DNA of 64,000 nucleotides from positions 73,600 through 137,599 of the forward strand of contig JARGPB010000011.1 of the NCBI GenBank assembly GCA_029212905.1, written 5' to 3'. The position numbers and the translations under genes are program-made. This document shows positions 16,471-25,798 of this stretch, one piece after another. The notes beneath the pieces are model-generated. The model made no database searches. It was not told where the DNA came from and saw only the letters and a program-made list of their open reading frames with translations. Numbering within the stretch: the first letter of the stretch is position 1; every line of letters starts with the position of its first letter. This DNA comes from Thalassovita sp. (GTDB lineage: Bacteria > Pseudomonadota > Alphaproteobacteria > Rhodobacterales > Rhodobacteraceae).

Positions 16471-18261
16471 TCAGCGTACTTTGACGGTGGTCAGCTCGTC
16501 GCCATCGGGCGACATCACGTGGGTCGAGCAGGCCAAACACGGGTCGAAACTGTGCAAGGTGCGCAGAATTTCAACAGGTTCGTCCGGGCGCTCCATCGGG
16601 GTGTTCATCAGGCTGGCCTCGAAGGCGCCGATATTCCCGTCAGTGTCACGCGGGCTGCCGTTCCAGGTGGTGGGCACGACGCATTGGTAGTTCTCGATCC
16701 GCCCGTCCTTGATCTTGATCCAATGCCCCAAAGCGCCGCGTGGCGCCTCGGTCATGCCCACACCTTTGGCCTCTTTCGGCCAGGTGCTGGGGTCCCATTT
16801 TTCGACATTGGCGGTGCTTTCGTCGCCGTTCTTGATGTTGGTCACCAGCTTGTCGAAGAAGTGTTTCTGCAGGCGTCCACAGTATTCGGATTCCAGCGCA
16901 CGCGCCGCAGTCCGGCCCAAAGTCGAGAACAGCGCCTCGACCGGCAGATCCATAGTGCGCAAAAGCCCCGTGACCTGATCGGTAATATCCTCGTGCCCCT
17001 GCGCATAGCCCACGACATAGCGCGCCAGCGGGCCGACCTCCATCGCGTGCCCCTTCCAGCGAGGGGCCTTGATCCAAGAGTATTTCGCAGCCTCGTCCAG
17101 CTCTTTGATGTTGGTCTTGGTGCCTTTGGCGTTCGGGCCCAGCTCGTATTTCGGCTCGGTGATGCCATCCCAGGGGTGCAGGCCCTTACCAGCCTCGCCG
17201 TAGGTGTACCACGAATGGTCAACATATTCCTGAACCTGTTCAGGGTCGCGTACATCGACGTCATGGACCTGAGACAGATCACCGTTAATGATTGCGCCGC
17301 GCGGCAAATGCAGCTGTTCGGGGCTGAAATCATTGGGGTTTTCGGGAATGTCCCCATAGGCCAGACATGCCTGAGAAGACAGCCCGCCACCATAGAGCCA
17401 GTTTTTGTAGAAGCCCCCAATGGCGATCACATCAGGCAAGTAAACGTTTTTGTTGAACTCGATGCATTTGTCGATGATCGAGCTGACAAGGTTCAACCGC
17501 TCCATGTTGATCGCGCCGACCGCGCCCACGGAATGCACGTTGATCGGGCACGGCACGCCCCCCACCAGCCAGTTCGGATGTGGGTTCTTACCGCCAAAGA
17601 TCGTGTGAACCTTGACGATCTCTTTTTGCAGGTCCAGCGCCTCGAGATAGTGCGTGGTGGCCATCAGATCGGCCTCGGGTGGGAGCTTATAGGCCGGATT
17701 GTCCCAGTACCCGTTCTTGAACAGGCCCAGCTGACCGGATTCCACGAACTTTTTCAGCCGGTTCTGCACGTCCCGGAAATAGCCGGGGCTGGACAGCGGG
17801 TGGTTGGGGCCAACGGTCTGTTGCAGCTCGGACGTTGCCTTGGGGTCGGCGCGCAGGGCGTTGATCGGGTTGACCCAATCCAGCGCGTGCAGGTGATAGA
17901 AATGCACGACATGATCATGGATTTGCAGGTTCAGCTGCATGATGTTGCGGATCGAGTTGGCGTTGTCCGGGATCATGATCCCCAGCGCATCCTCGACCGC
18001 GCGCACAGATGTCAACGCATGGGTCCCCGTGCAGACACCGCAGATCCGTTCGGTAAAGGCCCAGGCGTCCCGCGGATCACGGCCCTTGAGGATCACCTCA
18101 AGCCCGCGCCACATGGTGCCGGTGCTGACGGCGTTACGGATGACACCCTGATCATCCACGTTGACTTCGCAACGCATGTGACCTTCGATCCGCGTGACCG
18201 GATCCACCACAATGCGGCGGCCGGTGCTATCGAGGTCAAAGCCGTTCGGAGTAGTGACCAT
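16471..18261 (-). CDS. hupL: [NiFe] uptake hydrogenase large subunit HupL
   Basis: A 596-residue catalytic subunit holding the Ni-Fe(CN)2CO site, which oxidises H2 in the periplasm. The two nickel-binding motifs are complete: RICGVCTGTH with Cys74/Cys77 and DPCLACSTH with Cys575/Cys578 ending at His581. After His581 a 15-residue extension (VMSPDGDELTTVKVR) remains, which is removed by the HupD peptidase after nickel insertion. The gene starts three bases after the hupS stop. It probably belongs to the membrane-bound group 1 enzymes. Confidence 0.98.
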   Translation of the reverse strand: MVTTPNGFDLDSTGRRIVVDPVTRIEGHMRCEVNVDDQGVIRNAVSTGTMWRGLEVILKGRDPRDAWAFTERICGVCTGTHALTSVRAVEDALGIMIPDNANSIRNIMQLNLQIHDHVVHFYHLHALDWVNPINALRADPKATSELQQTVGPNHPLSSPGYFRDVQNRLKKFVESGQLGLFKNGYWDNPAYKLPPEADLMATTHYLEALDLQKEIVKVHTIFGGKNPHPNWLVGGVPCPINVHSVGAVGAINMERLNLVSSIIDKCIEFNKNVYLPDVIAIGGFYKNWLYGGGLSSQACLAYGDIPENPNDFSPEQLHLPRGAIINGDLSQVHDVDVRDPEQVQEYVDHSWYTYGEAGKGLHPWDGITEPKYELGPNAKGTKTNIKELDEAAKYSWIKAPRWKGHAMEVGPLARYVVGYAQGHEDITDQVTGLLRTMDLPVEALFSTLGRTAARALESEYCGRLQKHFFDKLVTNIKNGDESTANVEKWDPSTWPKEAKGVGMTEAPRGALGHWIKIKDGRIENYQCVVPTTWNGSPRDTDGNIGAFEASLMNTPMERPDEPVEILRTLHSFDPCLACSTHVMSPDGDELTTVKVR

Positions 18262-18264
18262 GGC

Positions 18265-19353
18265 TTAGGCCTCCTCATTCTGTGTTTGTGTTTTCTTTTG
18301 CGCAGCCTTCAGCGCGGACACGGCCGCATGAACGGCAACAGCGCCCCCAACAGCCCCGGTGGCAGCAAGGCCAACCTTATCGGCGTTCGCCTCGATCCCG
18401 AATTGGGTCAAATCCGTTACCCGATCATAGAAGCTGCCCTGATCCCAGAACCCGTCCTCGGAACAACCGATACAGCCGTGCCCAGATTGAATGGGAAAGC
18501 TGACGCCTTCGTTCCAGCGCACGGTCGAACAGGCGTTATAGGTCGTCGGGCCCTTGCAGCCCATCTTGTACAGGCAATAACCTTTGCGGGCGTTTTCATC
18601 GTCCCACTGTTCAACAAACTGTCCCGCATCGAAATGAGGACGACGATAGCATTTGTCGTGAATCCGCTGGCTATAGAACATCGCCGGGCGGCCCTGACGG
18701 TCCAGTTCCGGCATCCGGTCAAAAGTCAGCATATAGGTGATGACACCTGTCATGACCTCGGCAATGGGCGGACAGCCAGGCACTTTGATGATCGGCTTAT
18801 CCAGAATGACCTTGTGAACGGGTGTTGCACGAGTCGGGTTCGGCTTGGCCGCCTGCACACAGCCATAGGACGCGCACGCCCCCCAGCTGATCACCGCCTT
18901 GGCGTGTTTGGCCGCGTGTTTCAACTGCTCAACAAAGGGTTTGCCGCCGATGATACAATACATCCCGTCTTCGTTCAGGGGTGGGTTGCCCTCAACCGCA
19001 AGGATGTAGTTGCCTTTGTATTTCTCGATGGTTTCTTCCAGCGCGGCCTCGGCCTGGTGGCCAGCGGCGGCCATTAGCGTGTCGTCATAATCCAGGCTGA
19101 TCATCGACAGCACGACGTCCTTGGCCAGCGGGTGAGCGCTACGGATAAAAGACTCCGAACAGCAGGTGCACTCCAGCCCGTGCACCCAGATAACGGGCGT
19201 GCGGGGTTTTGTCTCCATCGCGTGGGCGATCTTCGGCACGAACGAGGGCGACAGCCCCAGTGCCGCTGCCGTCAGCGAGCAATATTTCATGAAACTGCGC
19301 CGGGTAATCCCCTGCCGCCGCATCACATCATAAAAGGTTTCGATCTGGCTCAA
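18265..19353 (-). CDS. hupS: [NiFe] uptake hydrogenase small subunit HupS, six-Cys proximal cluster
   Basis: A 362-residue precursor with a Tat signal (TRRSFMK at 17-23, probable cut after AHA45). I chose a TTG start at 19353 because GGAGG lies seven bases ahead and the family N-terminus MSQIETFYDVMRRQGITRRS begins there; ATG alternatives upstream lack homologous sequence. Cysteines 62, 64, 65, 160, 165 and 194 correspond, when counted from Met46 as mature residue 1, to 17, 19, 20, 115, 120 and 149. These are the six ligands of the [4Fe-3S] proximal cluster of O2-tolerant hydrogenases. Medial (275, 294, 297) and distal (His232, Cys235, 260, 266) ligands are also present. A hydrophobic C-terminal helix (about 325-345) contacts the membrane. 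Confidence 0.97.
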   Translation of the reverse strand: MSQIETFYDVMRRQGITRRSFMKYCSLTAAALGLSPSFVPKIAHAMETKPRTPVIWVHGLECTCCSESFIRSAHPLAKDVVLSMISLDYDDTLMAAAGHQAEAALEETIEKYKGNYILAVEGNPPLNEDGMYCIIGGKPFVEQLKHAAKHAKAVISWGACASYGCVQAAKPNPTRATPVHKVILDKPIIKVPGCPPIAEVMTGVITYMLTFDRMPELDRQGRPAMFYSQRIHDKCYRRPHFDAGQFVEQWDDENARKGYCLYKMGCKGPTTYNACSTVRWNEGVSFPIQSGHGCIGCSEDGFWDQGSFYDRVTDLTQFGIEANADKVGLAATGAVGGAVAVHAAVSALKAAQKKTQTQNEEA

Positions 19354-19573
19354 GACGGTGCCTCCCTGCTGGTCCACATCGAGCGTATGCGATTGCACAC
19401 ACCCATCCATGGACAGAGAACCAGAGAATGCACCGCCTCCCAACGCGAACCACCAGATTGGAGACGCATAATATTTTCATTTTAATTCATAGACTTAAAG
19501 GAACAATTCAGGATTTTCCGCAGCCGCATCCGGTACAATGGCAACCAGATGACCATCCCCGATGGTAAAGCGC
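19354..19573 (-). promoter_or_regulatory. hupS leader and probable promoter region
   Basis: This gap between hypF and hupS should contain the regulated hupSL promoter. It has an AT-rich block at 19470-19505, suitable for IHF bending, and GGAGG at 19361-19365 before the TTG start. A strict TTG-N5-CAA site, reported for HupR in R. capsulatus, was not found by eye, so the HupR site is not located. Confidence 0.5.
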
Positions 19574-21820
19574 TTACCGTTCGCCCATCATCTGAGCCGC
19601 CGCAATCAGCGCCTGCCCCAAGGCCAAGCCGCCATCATTTGCGGGGGTTTTCTGATGGATCATCACCGGAGCATCCCCCAGCCATTTCAGCGCTTCGGAC
19701 AGCAGTCGCGCATTTTGGAAACAGCCGCCTGACAGGGCGACGGCCTTTGCGTCACCACTCTCGATCAGCGTCAAAGCCTGCTGCGCAAAGGCACGCCCCA
19801 ATCCCGCGTGAAACAGATCCGAGATCCGCCCGACGGAGGTTCCCGCGACCAGCGCGGCCCGAATGTCATGAAACATCGGCGCCGGATCCAGTTCTCCCCC
19901 GGCAACGCGAAAATCAAACCCGGCACCACCGCTTGCCTCGGCCATCGCCTCAAGCCGCATAGCTGCTTCGCCCTCATAGCTTTGGGTCATTGTGCACAGC
20001 CCCAGCACGGCAGCCACAGCGTCAAACAGTCGGCCCGCGCTGGACGACAGTGGCGCATTGATCTGTTTTTCAACCGCCATGCGTGCCATCGCCCGCGGAG
20101 CATCGGCGAACAGGTCATCCGCCCAGTCAGACAAACCCGCCTGATCCAGCCTGACCAGCGCGTTCCGCCAGGGCTCCATCTGCGCGCGGTCTCCACCGAT
20201 CAGTGGCGCGGGCTTCAACCAAGCGCGGCGTTCGTACTCAAGGTAATCCCCCAGCAGCAGCTCGCCACCCCATACGGTGCCGTCCGGTCCCAACCCCAGC
20301 CCGTCCAGCACGATCCCGACGACCTTGCCCCCGCTCAGCGGCCAGCCGTTTTCAGCCAGGCACGCCGCAAGGTGCGCGTGATGATGCTGTACATGTTCCA
20401 GCCGCAAGCCCTGATCCCGAGCCAAATCCACCCCATACCGTGTTGGTCGAAAATCCGGGTGCAAATCTACTGCTACGCCCTCGGGACAATGGTCAAACAG
20501 TTCCGCATAGTCGCGATCCGCCTGACAAAAAGCATCCCAACTTAGCGCTTCATTCAGCTCTCCCAGATGATGCCCCAACAGCGCCTGACCGTTCTTGATC
20601 AGACAAATCGCACCTTTCATCTGGCCTCCGTAGGCCACAACCTGCGGCGCGTCTTCGAAGCCCTGTGGCAACGGCACGGTTCCCGGCACGCGCCCCCGCG
20701 CCCGGCGCAGCACCATTGGGCCATGCGGAGTGATCCGCTCAACGCTATCATCCAACCGCCTGGCGATCTGCCGGTCATGCATCACAAAGCCATCCGCAAA
20801 GGCCGACAGTTTGGTCCGCGCCTCTTCATTGTCGATCACCTGAGGCTCTCCGCTCAGATTGCCCGAAGTCATCACCAACGCCCCGTCGAAACGGTCCAGC
20901 AACAGGTGGTGCAAAGGCGTATAAGGCAGCATCCAGCCCAACCGCCCCTGTCCTGGGGCAACCGTGTCGGGCAGGCCACCGCCTTCCAGCAATACAATCG
21001 GTGCGGCCGGGTCCCGCAGCAGCGCCCACTCTTCGTCACTAACCGAGCAATACCGCGCAATCGTCTGCTCGCTCCCCATCAAGGCAAAGGGCTTGGAGGG
21101 GCGGCGCTTGCGTTGGCGCAGGGTATCCACAGCACGGGCATTCGTTGCGTCCACGGACAGATGAAACCCGCCCAATCCTTTGATGGCCAAAACCTGTCCG
21201 GCCTTCAGCGCATCAGCAGCGCTGGCAATGGGATCCTCTGCCTCGGGCTCCATCCAGATCCGCGGGCCGCAATCCGCACAGGCAACAGGCTGAGCATGGA
21301 AACGGCGATCAGCCGGATTTTCATATTCCGCGCGGCAAGCCGCGCACATCTTGAACGGCGCCATCGTGGTCTGTTCACGATCATAAGGCAAAGCGCGCAA
21401 GATCGTGAAACGCGGGCCGCAATGGGTGCAGTTCACAAAAGCATAGCCAAACCGGCGCTCGGACGGGGTACGGATTTCGGCCAGGCAGTCAGAACATGTC
21501 GCAGCATCCGGCGTCACGCGCGTTTCGGCCCCTTGGCCCTGAGAGGCTACTATCTCAAAGCCCGCAGCCAACGTGCCCTCCCAGTCCTCGGCGTGCACCG
21601 CGTCCACGCGCGCAAGAGGTGGAGCCTCTGTGGTCAACGCTGCCTCAAAAGCCCCAAGCTCAGAGCCAGCCGCAAAGATCAGCACACCTTCGGGGTCGTT
21701 CAACACATGTCCAGAAAGGTTATATTTCTGCGCAAGCTGCCATACGAACGGGCGAAATCCGACGCCCTGCACCTGTCCACGCACCCGGATTTTTCGCGAC
21801 CGGATCAATGAACCGTACAC
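19574..21820 (-). CDS. hypF: Carbamoyltransferase HypF
   Basis: A 748-residue HypF that turns carbamoyl phosphate into a carbamoyl adenylate and loads it onto the HypE C-terminal cysteine, the first step in making the active-site cyanides. An N-terminal acylphosphatase domain (RGQVQGVGFRPFVW at 14-27) is followed by two zinc fingers (CSDC...CTHC and CAAC...CADC, about 108-185). A YrdC-like domain (KGLGGFHL near 215) and the Kae1-like C-terminal domain (VQHHHAHLAACL, LSGGCFQN) complete it. It overlaps the hupV end by 16 bases, which ties it to the hupTUV transcript. Confidence 0.96.
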   Translation of the reverse strand: MYGSLIRSRKIRVRGQVQGVGFRPFVWQLAQKYNLSGHVLNDPEGVLIFAAGSELGAFEAALTTEAPPLARVDAVHAEDWEGTLAAGFEIVASQGQGAETRVTPDAATCSDCLAEIRTPSERRFGYAFVNCTHCGPRFTILRALPYDREQTTMAPFKMCAACRAEYENPADRRFHAQPVACADCGPRIWMEPEAEDPIASAADALKAGQVLAIKGLGGFHLSVDATNARAVDTLRQRKRRPSKPFALMGSEQTIARYCSVSDEEWALLRDPAAPIVLLEGGGLPDTVAPGQGRLGWMLPYTPLHHLLLDRFDGALVMTSGNLSGEPQVIDNEEARTKLSAFADGFVMHDRQIARRLDDSVERITPHGPMVLRRARGRVPGTVPLPQGFEDAPQVVAYGGQMKGAICLIKNGQALLGHHLGELNEALSWDAFCQADRDYAELFDHCPEGVAVDLHPDFRPTRYGVDLARDQGLRLEHVQHHHAHLAACLAENGWPLSGGKVVGIVLDGLGLGPDGTVWGGELLLGDYLEYERRAWLKPAPLIGGDRAQMEPWRNALVRLDQAGLSDWADDLFADAPRAMARMAVEKQINAPLSSSAGRLFDAVAAVLGLCTMTQSYEGEAAMRLEAMAEASGGAGFDFRVAGGELDPAPMFHDIRAALVAGTSVGRISDLFHAGLGRAFAQQALTLIESGDAKAVALSGGCFQNARLLSEALKWLGDAPVMIHQKTPANDGGLALGQALIAAAQMMGER

Positions 21821-23235
21821 ACCATACAGGGGTCAAAGCTGCGGACGATATGCTGCACGCTCAGCGGAGTTTCTTCGCCATCCTGAACCGCGGCTCCGAC
21901 CAGTGCTGCCTCGACCGGACCAGGGGCGCCCGCCTGATCCCGAGGGCTGAAATTCCATGTTGTCGGCGCAATAATCTGATAGCTGGCAATGCGGCCCTTT
22001 TCGATCCGCACCCAATGCCCCAGCGCACCGCGCGCGGCCTCGACCAGCCCCTGGCCTTCGCCGCTTTCAGGCAAATCGACGTGATCCATAAAACGCTGAG
22101 ACGGGTCAATCCGATCCAGCAAAGACTCGATCCAGATTTGTGAGCGCGCCAGTTCCAGAAGCCGCCCGGCGACCCTGGCCCGCACCCCTCGCTCGGATAT
22201 CAGATCCAACGCCAGAGGATGCCCATCCAGCACCTGCCGCGCCAATGCCCCCGTTTCGACGCTTTGGCCAGACAGACGCGGAGCCTTGCACCAGCTATAG
22301 GCGCTGTCGCGCATATCCTCATCCGGGAGCGTCTGTCCACGGGCCGGATGCGCCGCCTCGCCCAGCATCCAGGCGTGACTCAGGTCTTCGACGATGGCAT
22401 TGGTGTCCAGGCTGTGCACGCCTCCATCCTGCCACAAACCCCGCGCAAAGGCAGGACCGTCCGGGCCGTCATAGGCCCCAAACGACATGTACCGCCCGGT
22501 CCCGCGCCCGGCAGACGCCAAGTCCAGGTCTGCGGCGATTTCCAGGAACAGCCCTGCATCCCCGCTTCGCCATTCGTCCAGATCGGACACAGACGTCAGA
22601 CCGGCAAAAACCTCAACGGGGGCACCGAACAGCACCTGCTCCAGATAGGTCCGAAAGGCCCGCAAGCTGACGGCCATCCGCACCTTATCACGCGCAGATA
22701 CGGCCCGTGTCACGCCGCCCGGCTGGATCGCCAACGTATGCGGCCACTTGCCGCCCAACAGTCCCACGATGTGCAACAGCTTCAACCGGGCCTCGGTGGC
22801 GGCGCGCAGCGCGCTGCCCTCCATTGCGGTGAACCGCGCGACAGCCCTGTCATGCCAGCCCCGGCCGGCATACTCGGCCCGTGCGAAATCAGGCATGAAG
22901 AACAGATTGAAATGGGTCAGATGGTCCGAGATATTCTCGACCGCATGCAACAACGCAGCGACCCGCGCGCCCTCGGGAGTTGGTAATGCTCCGGCCAGAT
23001 CCGCCAAGGCCTGCGCCGCAGCCATTGACTGACTGATCGAGCAAATCCCGCAGATACGCGGCGTGATCGTCAACGCATCCAACGCGCCTTTTCCGACCAG
23101 CATCCGTTCGAACCCCCGGAACATGGGAGAGTTGGTATACGCCGCCGAGACCCGCCCATTGTCGATCTCAAGCCGGATTTCCAGATCGCCCTCGACACGG
23201 TTGAACGGACCAACAAGAAGGGATGTTTCGCTCAT
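21805..23235 (-). CDS. hupV: Regulatory [NiFe] hydrogenase large subunit HupV
   Basis: A 476-residue large subunit of the H2-sensing hydrogenase. Both active-site motifs are present (RICGICSIS with Cys62/Cys65; DPCMVCTVH with Cys470/Cys473). The protein ends exactly at the histidine of the second motif, so there is no C-terminal extension for a peptidase to remove. That is the hallmark of regulatory hydrogenases such as HupV/HoxC. It starts within the hupU stop (ATGA overlap). Confidence 0.96.
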   Translation of the reverse strand: MSETSLLVGPFNRVEGDLEIRLEIDNGRVSAAYTNSPMFRGFERMLVGKGALDALTITPRICGICSISQSMAAAQALADLAGALPTPEGARVAALLHAVENISDHLTHFNLFFMPDFARAEYAGRGWHDRAVARFTAMEGSALRAATEARLKLLHIVGLLGGKWPHTLAIQPGGVTRAVSARDKVRMAVSLRAFRTYLEQVLFGAPVEVFAGLTSVSDLDEWRSGDAGLFLEIAADLDLASAGRGTGRYMSFGAYDGPDGPAFARGLWQDGGVHSLDTNAIVEDLSHAWMLGEAAHPARGQTLPDEDMRDSAYSWCKAPRLSGQSVETGALARQVLDGHPLALDLISERGVRARVAGRLLELARSQIWIESLLDRIDPSQRFMDHVDLPESGEGQGLVEAARGALGHWVRIEKGRIASYQIIAPTTWNFSPRDQAGAPGPVEAALVGAAVQDGEETPLSVQHIVRSFDPCMVCTVH

Positions 23236-24224
23236 GGCTTGGGTTTCTTCAGGCTGGGGGGCACGGTGATCCGATCCGAGGTCGCATTGACCCCAATTCG
23301 GCGCGGAGTAGCGGCCTTGGACAGGCTGGCCAGTGCCATGAACCACGCCTTTGGCATGTCAGACGGCAGCCCGACGGGAATGCCTGCGAATTTCGGAGTT
23401 TCGGTGAACCCATGACCGGGTTCTTCGAATTCAGGGGCGGTGCAGTTGATACAGGGATACCCCGCGCGCGTGCAGCTGCCCGATCCGTTCCACGCCCGGA
23501 TATTGCAGTCCCCTACGGCCTGTGTCCCGATACAGCCTAGGTGCTCCATCATGCAGCCAATTTCGGACAGCTCGGTTGCGCTGGCCTTGTATTCGTAGAA
23601 TTCGTTTTTCGAGCACCCATGATGCACCAGATGATCCGCATAAAACCGGGGCCGGGCGAACCCGTCCAGATCGTCCTGCGTCATTGTACCAGCAGCCAGC
23701 AACATCAAAGTTTCGGTAACCCAATCGGGATGCGTGGGACAGCCAGCGACATTGATAACCGGCAGCCCACCGCGCGCCGTGAAATCCGCGCTCAGCGCCC
23801 CCCCTTTATGAGAGCCATCATATTGCACACCCACCGCGTCCGACGGGTTCTCGCCCGCCGTTGTCACCCCGCCATAGGTGGCGCAGGTCCCCACGGCGAC
23901 AACATGCTGCGCCTTGGGGGCCAGCGCCCCAACCCAGTCCAGCATGGATCGCCCTGTGCCTGCCAGCATGTGATATTTTCCAGTCCCGCGCGGCCCCCGC
24001 ACGATCGAGCCTTCGATGCACAGAATATCCAGCGTCCGAGAGCCATCCTCGATCGCGCTCAGCAGACGGCGGACCTCGGCGCCCGAGGCCTCGCTGAGGC
24101 TGGGGTGCCACAAAAACTCCAGCCCCGAGGCACCCAGCAGATCCATCAGGTTCGGATCCTCCGCGCACAGAAGCGACATCGTGCAGCCACCACAGCCGGC
24201 TGATTGCAACCATAGAATATTCAT
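23232..24224 (-). CDS. hupU: Regulatory [NiFe] hydrogenase small subunit HupU
   Basis: A 330-residue small subunit of the H2 sensor. It begins MNILWLQSAGCGGCTMSLL with no Tat signal, so the sensor stays in the cytoplasm. The proximal-cluster region reads AGCGGC and GTCATYGG, the ordinary four-cysteine pattern lacking the two extra cysteines present in HupS. It overlaps hupT and hupV by four bases each. Together with HupV it reports H2 to the kinase HupT. Confidence 0.95.
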   Translation of the reverse strand: MNILWLQSAGCGGCTMSLLCAEDPNLMDLLGASGLEFLWHPSLSEASGAEVRRLLSAIEDGSRTLDILCIEGSIVRGPRGTGKYHMLAGTGRSMLDWVGALAPKAQHVVAVGTCATYGGVTTAGENPSDAVGVQYDGSHKGGALSADFTARGGLPVINVAGCPTHPDWVTETLMLLAAGTMTQDDLDGFARPRFYADHLVHHGCSKNEFYEYKASATELSEIGCMMEHLGCIGTQAVGDCNIRAWNGSGSCTRAGYPCINCTAPEFEEPGHGFTETPKFAGIPVGLPSDMPKAWFMALASLSKAATPRRIGVNATSDRITVPPSLKKPKP

Positions 24225-25549
24225 GCGTTCTCGGCCCGGTTCAGAGTCAGACGGAAACAAGCACCGGGGCTGACATCCTCGCACAGCGCGAGGGTGCCGC
24301 CGTGTTCTTCGAGTATCTTATGCGAAATAGACAGGCCCAGTCCGGTGCCTTGCCCCACGTCCTTGGTCGTGAAAAACGGGTCAAAAATCGTCTGGATATT
24401 TTCCTTGGGAATGCCAGGACCGTTATCGCGCAGGGCCAGAAAGGCCTTGTCGTCCTCATAGCCCACGGTAACCGTGATCGTCGGGTCGGGGTGACCCTTC
24501 ATCGCGTCCACAGCGTTTTGCACCAGGTTCATCAGGACCTGCTGAATATGCCCCGGACGCCCCAGCACCATCGCTGTTTCCGGTCCCTCGAACCGAATGG
24601 TCAGCGCCGTTTTCGTTCCGCGCTGAATCCAATGCGCAGCCACCCGTGCAGTTTCCACCAAATCGAACCGGATCATCTCGCCCGAGCCTTCGGCAGATAG
24701 GCGACGCAGATCCTCGACAATGTCCCTGACCCGTTCGGACCCATCGCGTGCGCCCTGAATGGCATCGCGCAGGTTGGTGACAGCGCGGTCCAGTTTCAGG
24801 TCTCTGCGCAGCTCGATCAGTTCGTCGCGCGAGGCACCCGCCTGCACACGATCGAAATAAGCTTCGAACCGGCTGGCGTATTTCTCCAGCGAATGCGTAT
24901 TGGCATAGACAAAGCTGATCGGGTTGTTCAGCTCGTGTGCGACCCCCGCCAGAAGCCGCCCCAGAGACGCCAGTTTTTCATTTCGGACCAGCTGCGTCTG
25001 GGTCTCTTTCAACTGGTGGTGGCTTTCTTCCAGTTCGGAATAGGCGCGGCGCAGCTCGCCCAGGGGGCGCCCCGTCAGCACCGCACCGATGCCTTTGCGA
25101 CGCCTGTCCAGCCGAGGCGCGATCTTGAATTCAACCGGGTCCTGCCCGGACGGCGTGGTCAAAAGCACCTCTACGGTCGCCTCTTCGCGGCGCTGAATCA
25201 CGTCCTGAATAGCGCCCATCAGGCGGTCGCGTTCAGCCCCGTCAAAGAAGTCCTCGATCCCGTGCCCGTGCAGCGCGTCACGTTCCATTCCCAGCACCTT
25301 GCAGAACGAGGCGCTGGCATTGCTGATCTGTCCATCGCGTTCGACCACAATCAAATGGTCGCTGATCGACGCCAGAACCGACCCCAGAAACCGGCGAAGG
25401 GCCTGAAGCTCGTTGTTCTGGGCCTCCAGCTTTTCCTGATACTCGACCAGATCGGCATAGGTTTTGTCGACGGCCTCAAGCACATCCAGCCAGACGGCGT
25501 CATTAAAGTCGCCGCCCTGCGCAAGAATATGCTGGGGTTTTTGCTGCAT
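24221..25549 (-). CDS. hupT: Hydrogenase sensor histidine kinase HupT
   Basis: A 442-residue soluble histidine kinase. A PAS-like domain (about 52-165) and a coiled linker precede the H-box GVAHELNNP with phospho-acceptor His205. The catalytic domain has the N-box NLVQNAVDAM, G1 DNGPGIP and G2 GQGTGLGL. In the known system HupT phosphorylates HupR when H2 is absent, shutting off hupSL, and HupUV relieves this. The gene begins the hupTUV-hypF run, 69 bases downstream of a same-strand DUF2783-like gene. Confidence 0.95.
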   Translation of the reverse strand: MQQKPQHILAQGGDFNDAVWLDVLEAVDKTYADLVEYQEKLEAQNNELQALRRFLGSVLASISDHLIVVERDGQISNASASFCKVLGMERDALHGHGIEDFFDGAERDRLMGAIQDVIQRREEATVEVLLTTPSGQDPVEFKIAPRLDRRRKGIGAVLTGRPLGELRRAYSELEESHHQLKETQTQLVRNEKLASLGRLLAGVAHELNNPISFVYANTHSLEKYASRFEAYFDRVQAGASRDELIELRRDLKLDRAVTNLRDAIQGARDGSERVRDIVEDLRRLSAEGSGEMIRFDLVETARVAAHWIQRGTKTALTIRFEGPETAMVLGRPGHIQQVLMNLVQNAVDAMKGHPDPTITVTVGYEDDKAFLALRDNGPGIPKENIQTIFDPFFTTKDVGQGTGLGLSISHKILEEHGGTLALCEDVSPGACFRLTLNRAENA

Positions 25550-25561
25550 CTTTTCGGGTCT

Positions 25562-25585
25562 CCTGCCGCAGACGATAGCGGCAGG
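25562..25585. repeat. Perfect 8-bp hairpin ahead of hupT
   Basis: CCTGCCGC (25562-25569) and GCGGCAGG (25578-25585) form a perfect stem with an 8-base loop, between the DUF2783-like gene and hupT. There is no T-run on the minus strand, so it is more likely a leader hairpin than a terminator. Confidence 0.5.
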
Positions 25586-25618
25586 CCCGCAAAAACAAAA
25601 GAACCGAAAGCACCGGCT

Positions 25619-25798
25619 TCAGCGGGACAGGTCTGCCTTGCAGTCTTCGATCACAGCCAACGCAGCCGGGGCATCATCCAAAGCCTGCGCCAGCGCCAGA
25701 GCGATTTTCGCCAGATAGAGCTGTGCGTGCTCGGGGCCAACAGCATCAATTCCCAACGCCAGGGCCTCGTATACAGTTTCAAGGTTTTGATGGGTCAT
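25619..25798 (-). CDS. Small DUF2783-like protein
   Basis: A 59-residue acidic protein (starts MTHQNLETVYEALALGIDAV, contains LYLAKIALALAQAL) with two amphipathic helices. Length, helix pattern and position directly behind an FAD-dependent monooxygenase match small DUF2783 proteins. The assignment is from memory of that pattern and not from a search. Its ATG overlaps the monooxygenase stop by four bases, so translation is probably coupled. Function unknown; a partner of the monooxygenase is likely. Confidence 0.7.
   Translation of the reverse strand: MTHQNLETVYEALALGIDAVGPEHAQLYLAKIALALAQALDDAPAALAVIEDCKADLSR

Noticed and set aside
16459..19077. 872-codon open frame on the plus strand opposite hupL and hupS
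   Set aside because: It is antisense to genes with complete catalytic motifs. Such frames arise from GC-rich third positions, and the product shows no domain.
19354..19443. ATG at 19443 as the hupS start
   Set aside because: The extra 30 residues have no family likeness, and the TTG at 19353 has a ribosome site and the known N-terminus.
19354..19573. HupR site TTG-N5-CAA and strict IHF consensus in the hupS promoter
   Set aside because: No exact match was found by eye, only an AT-rich block.
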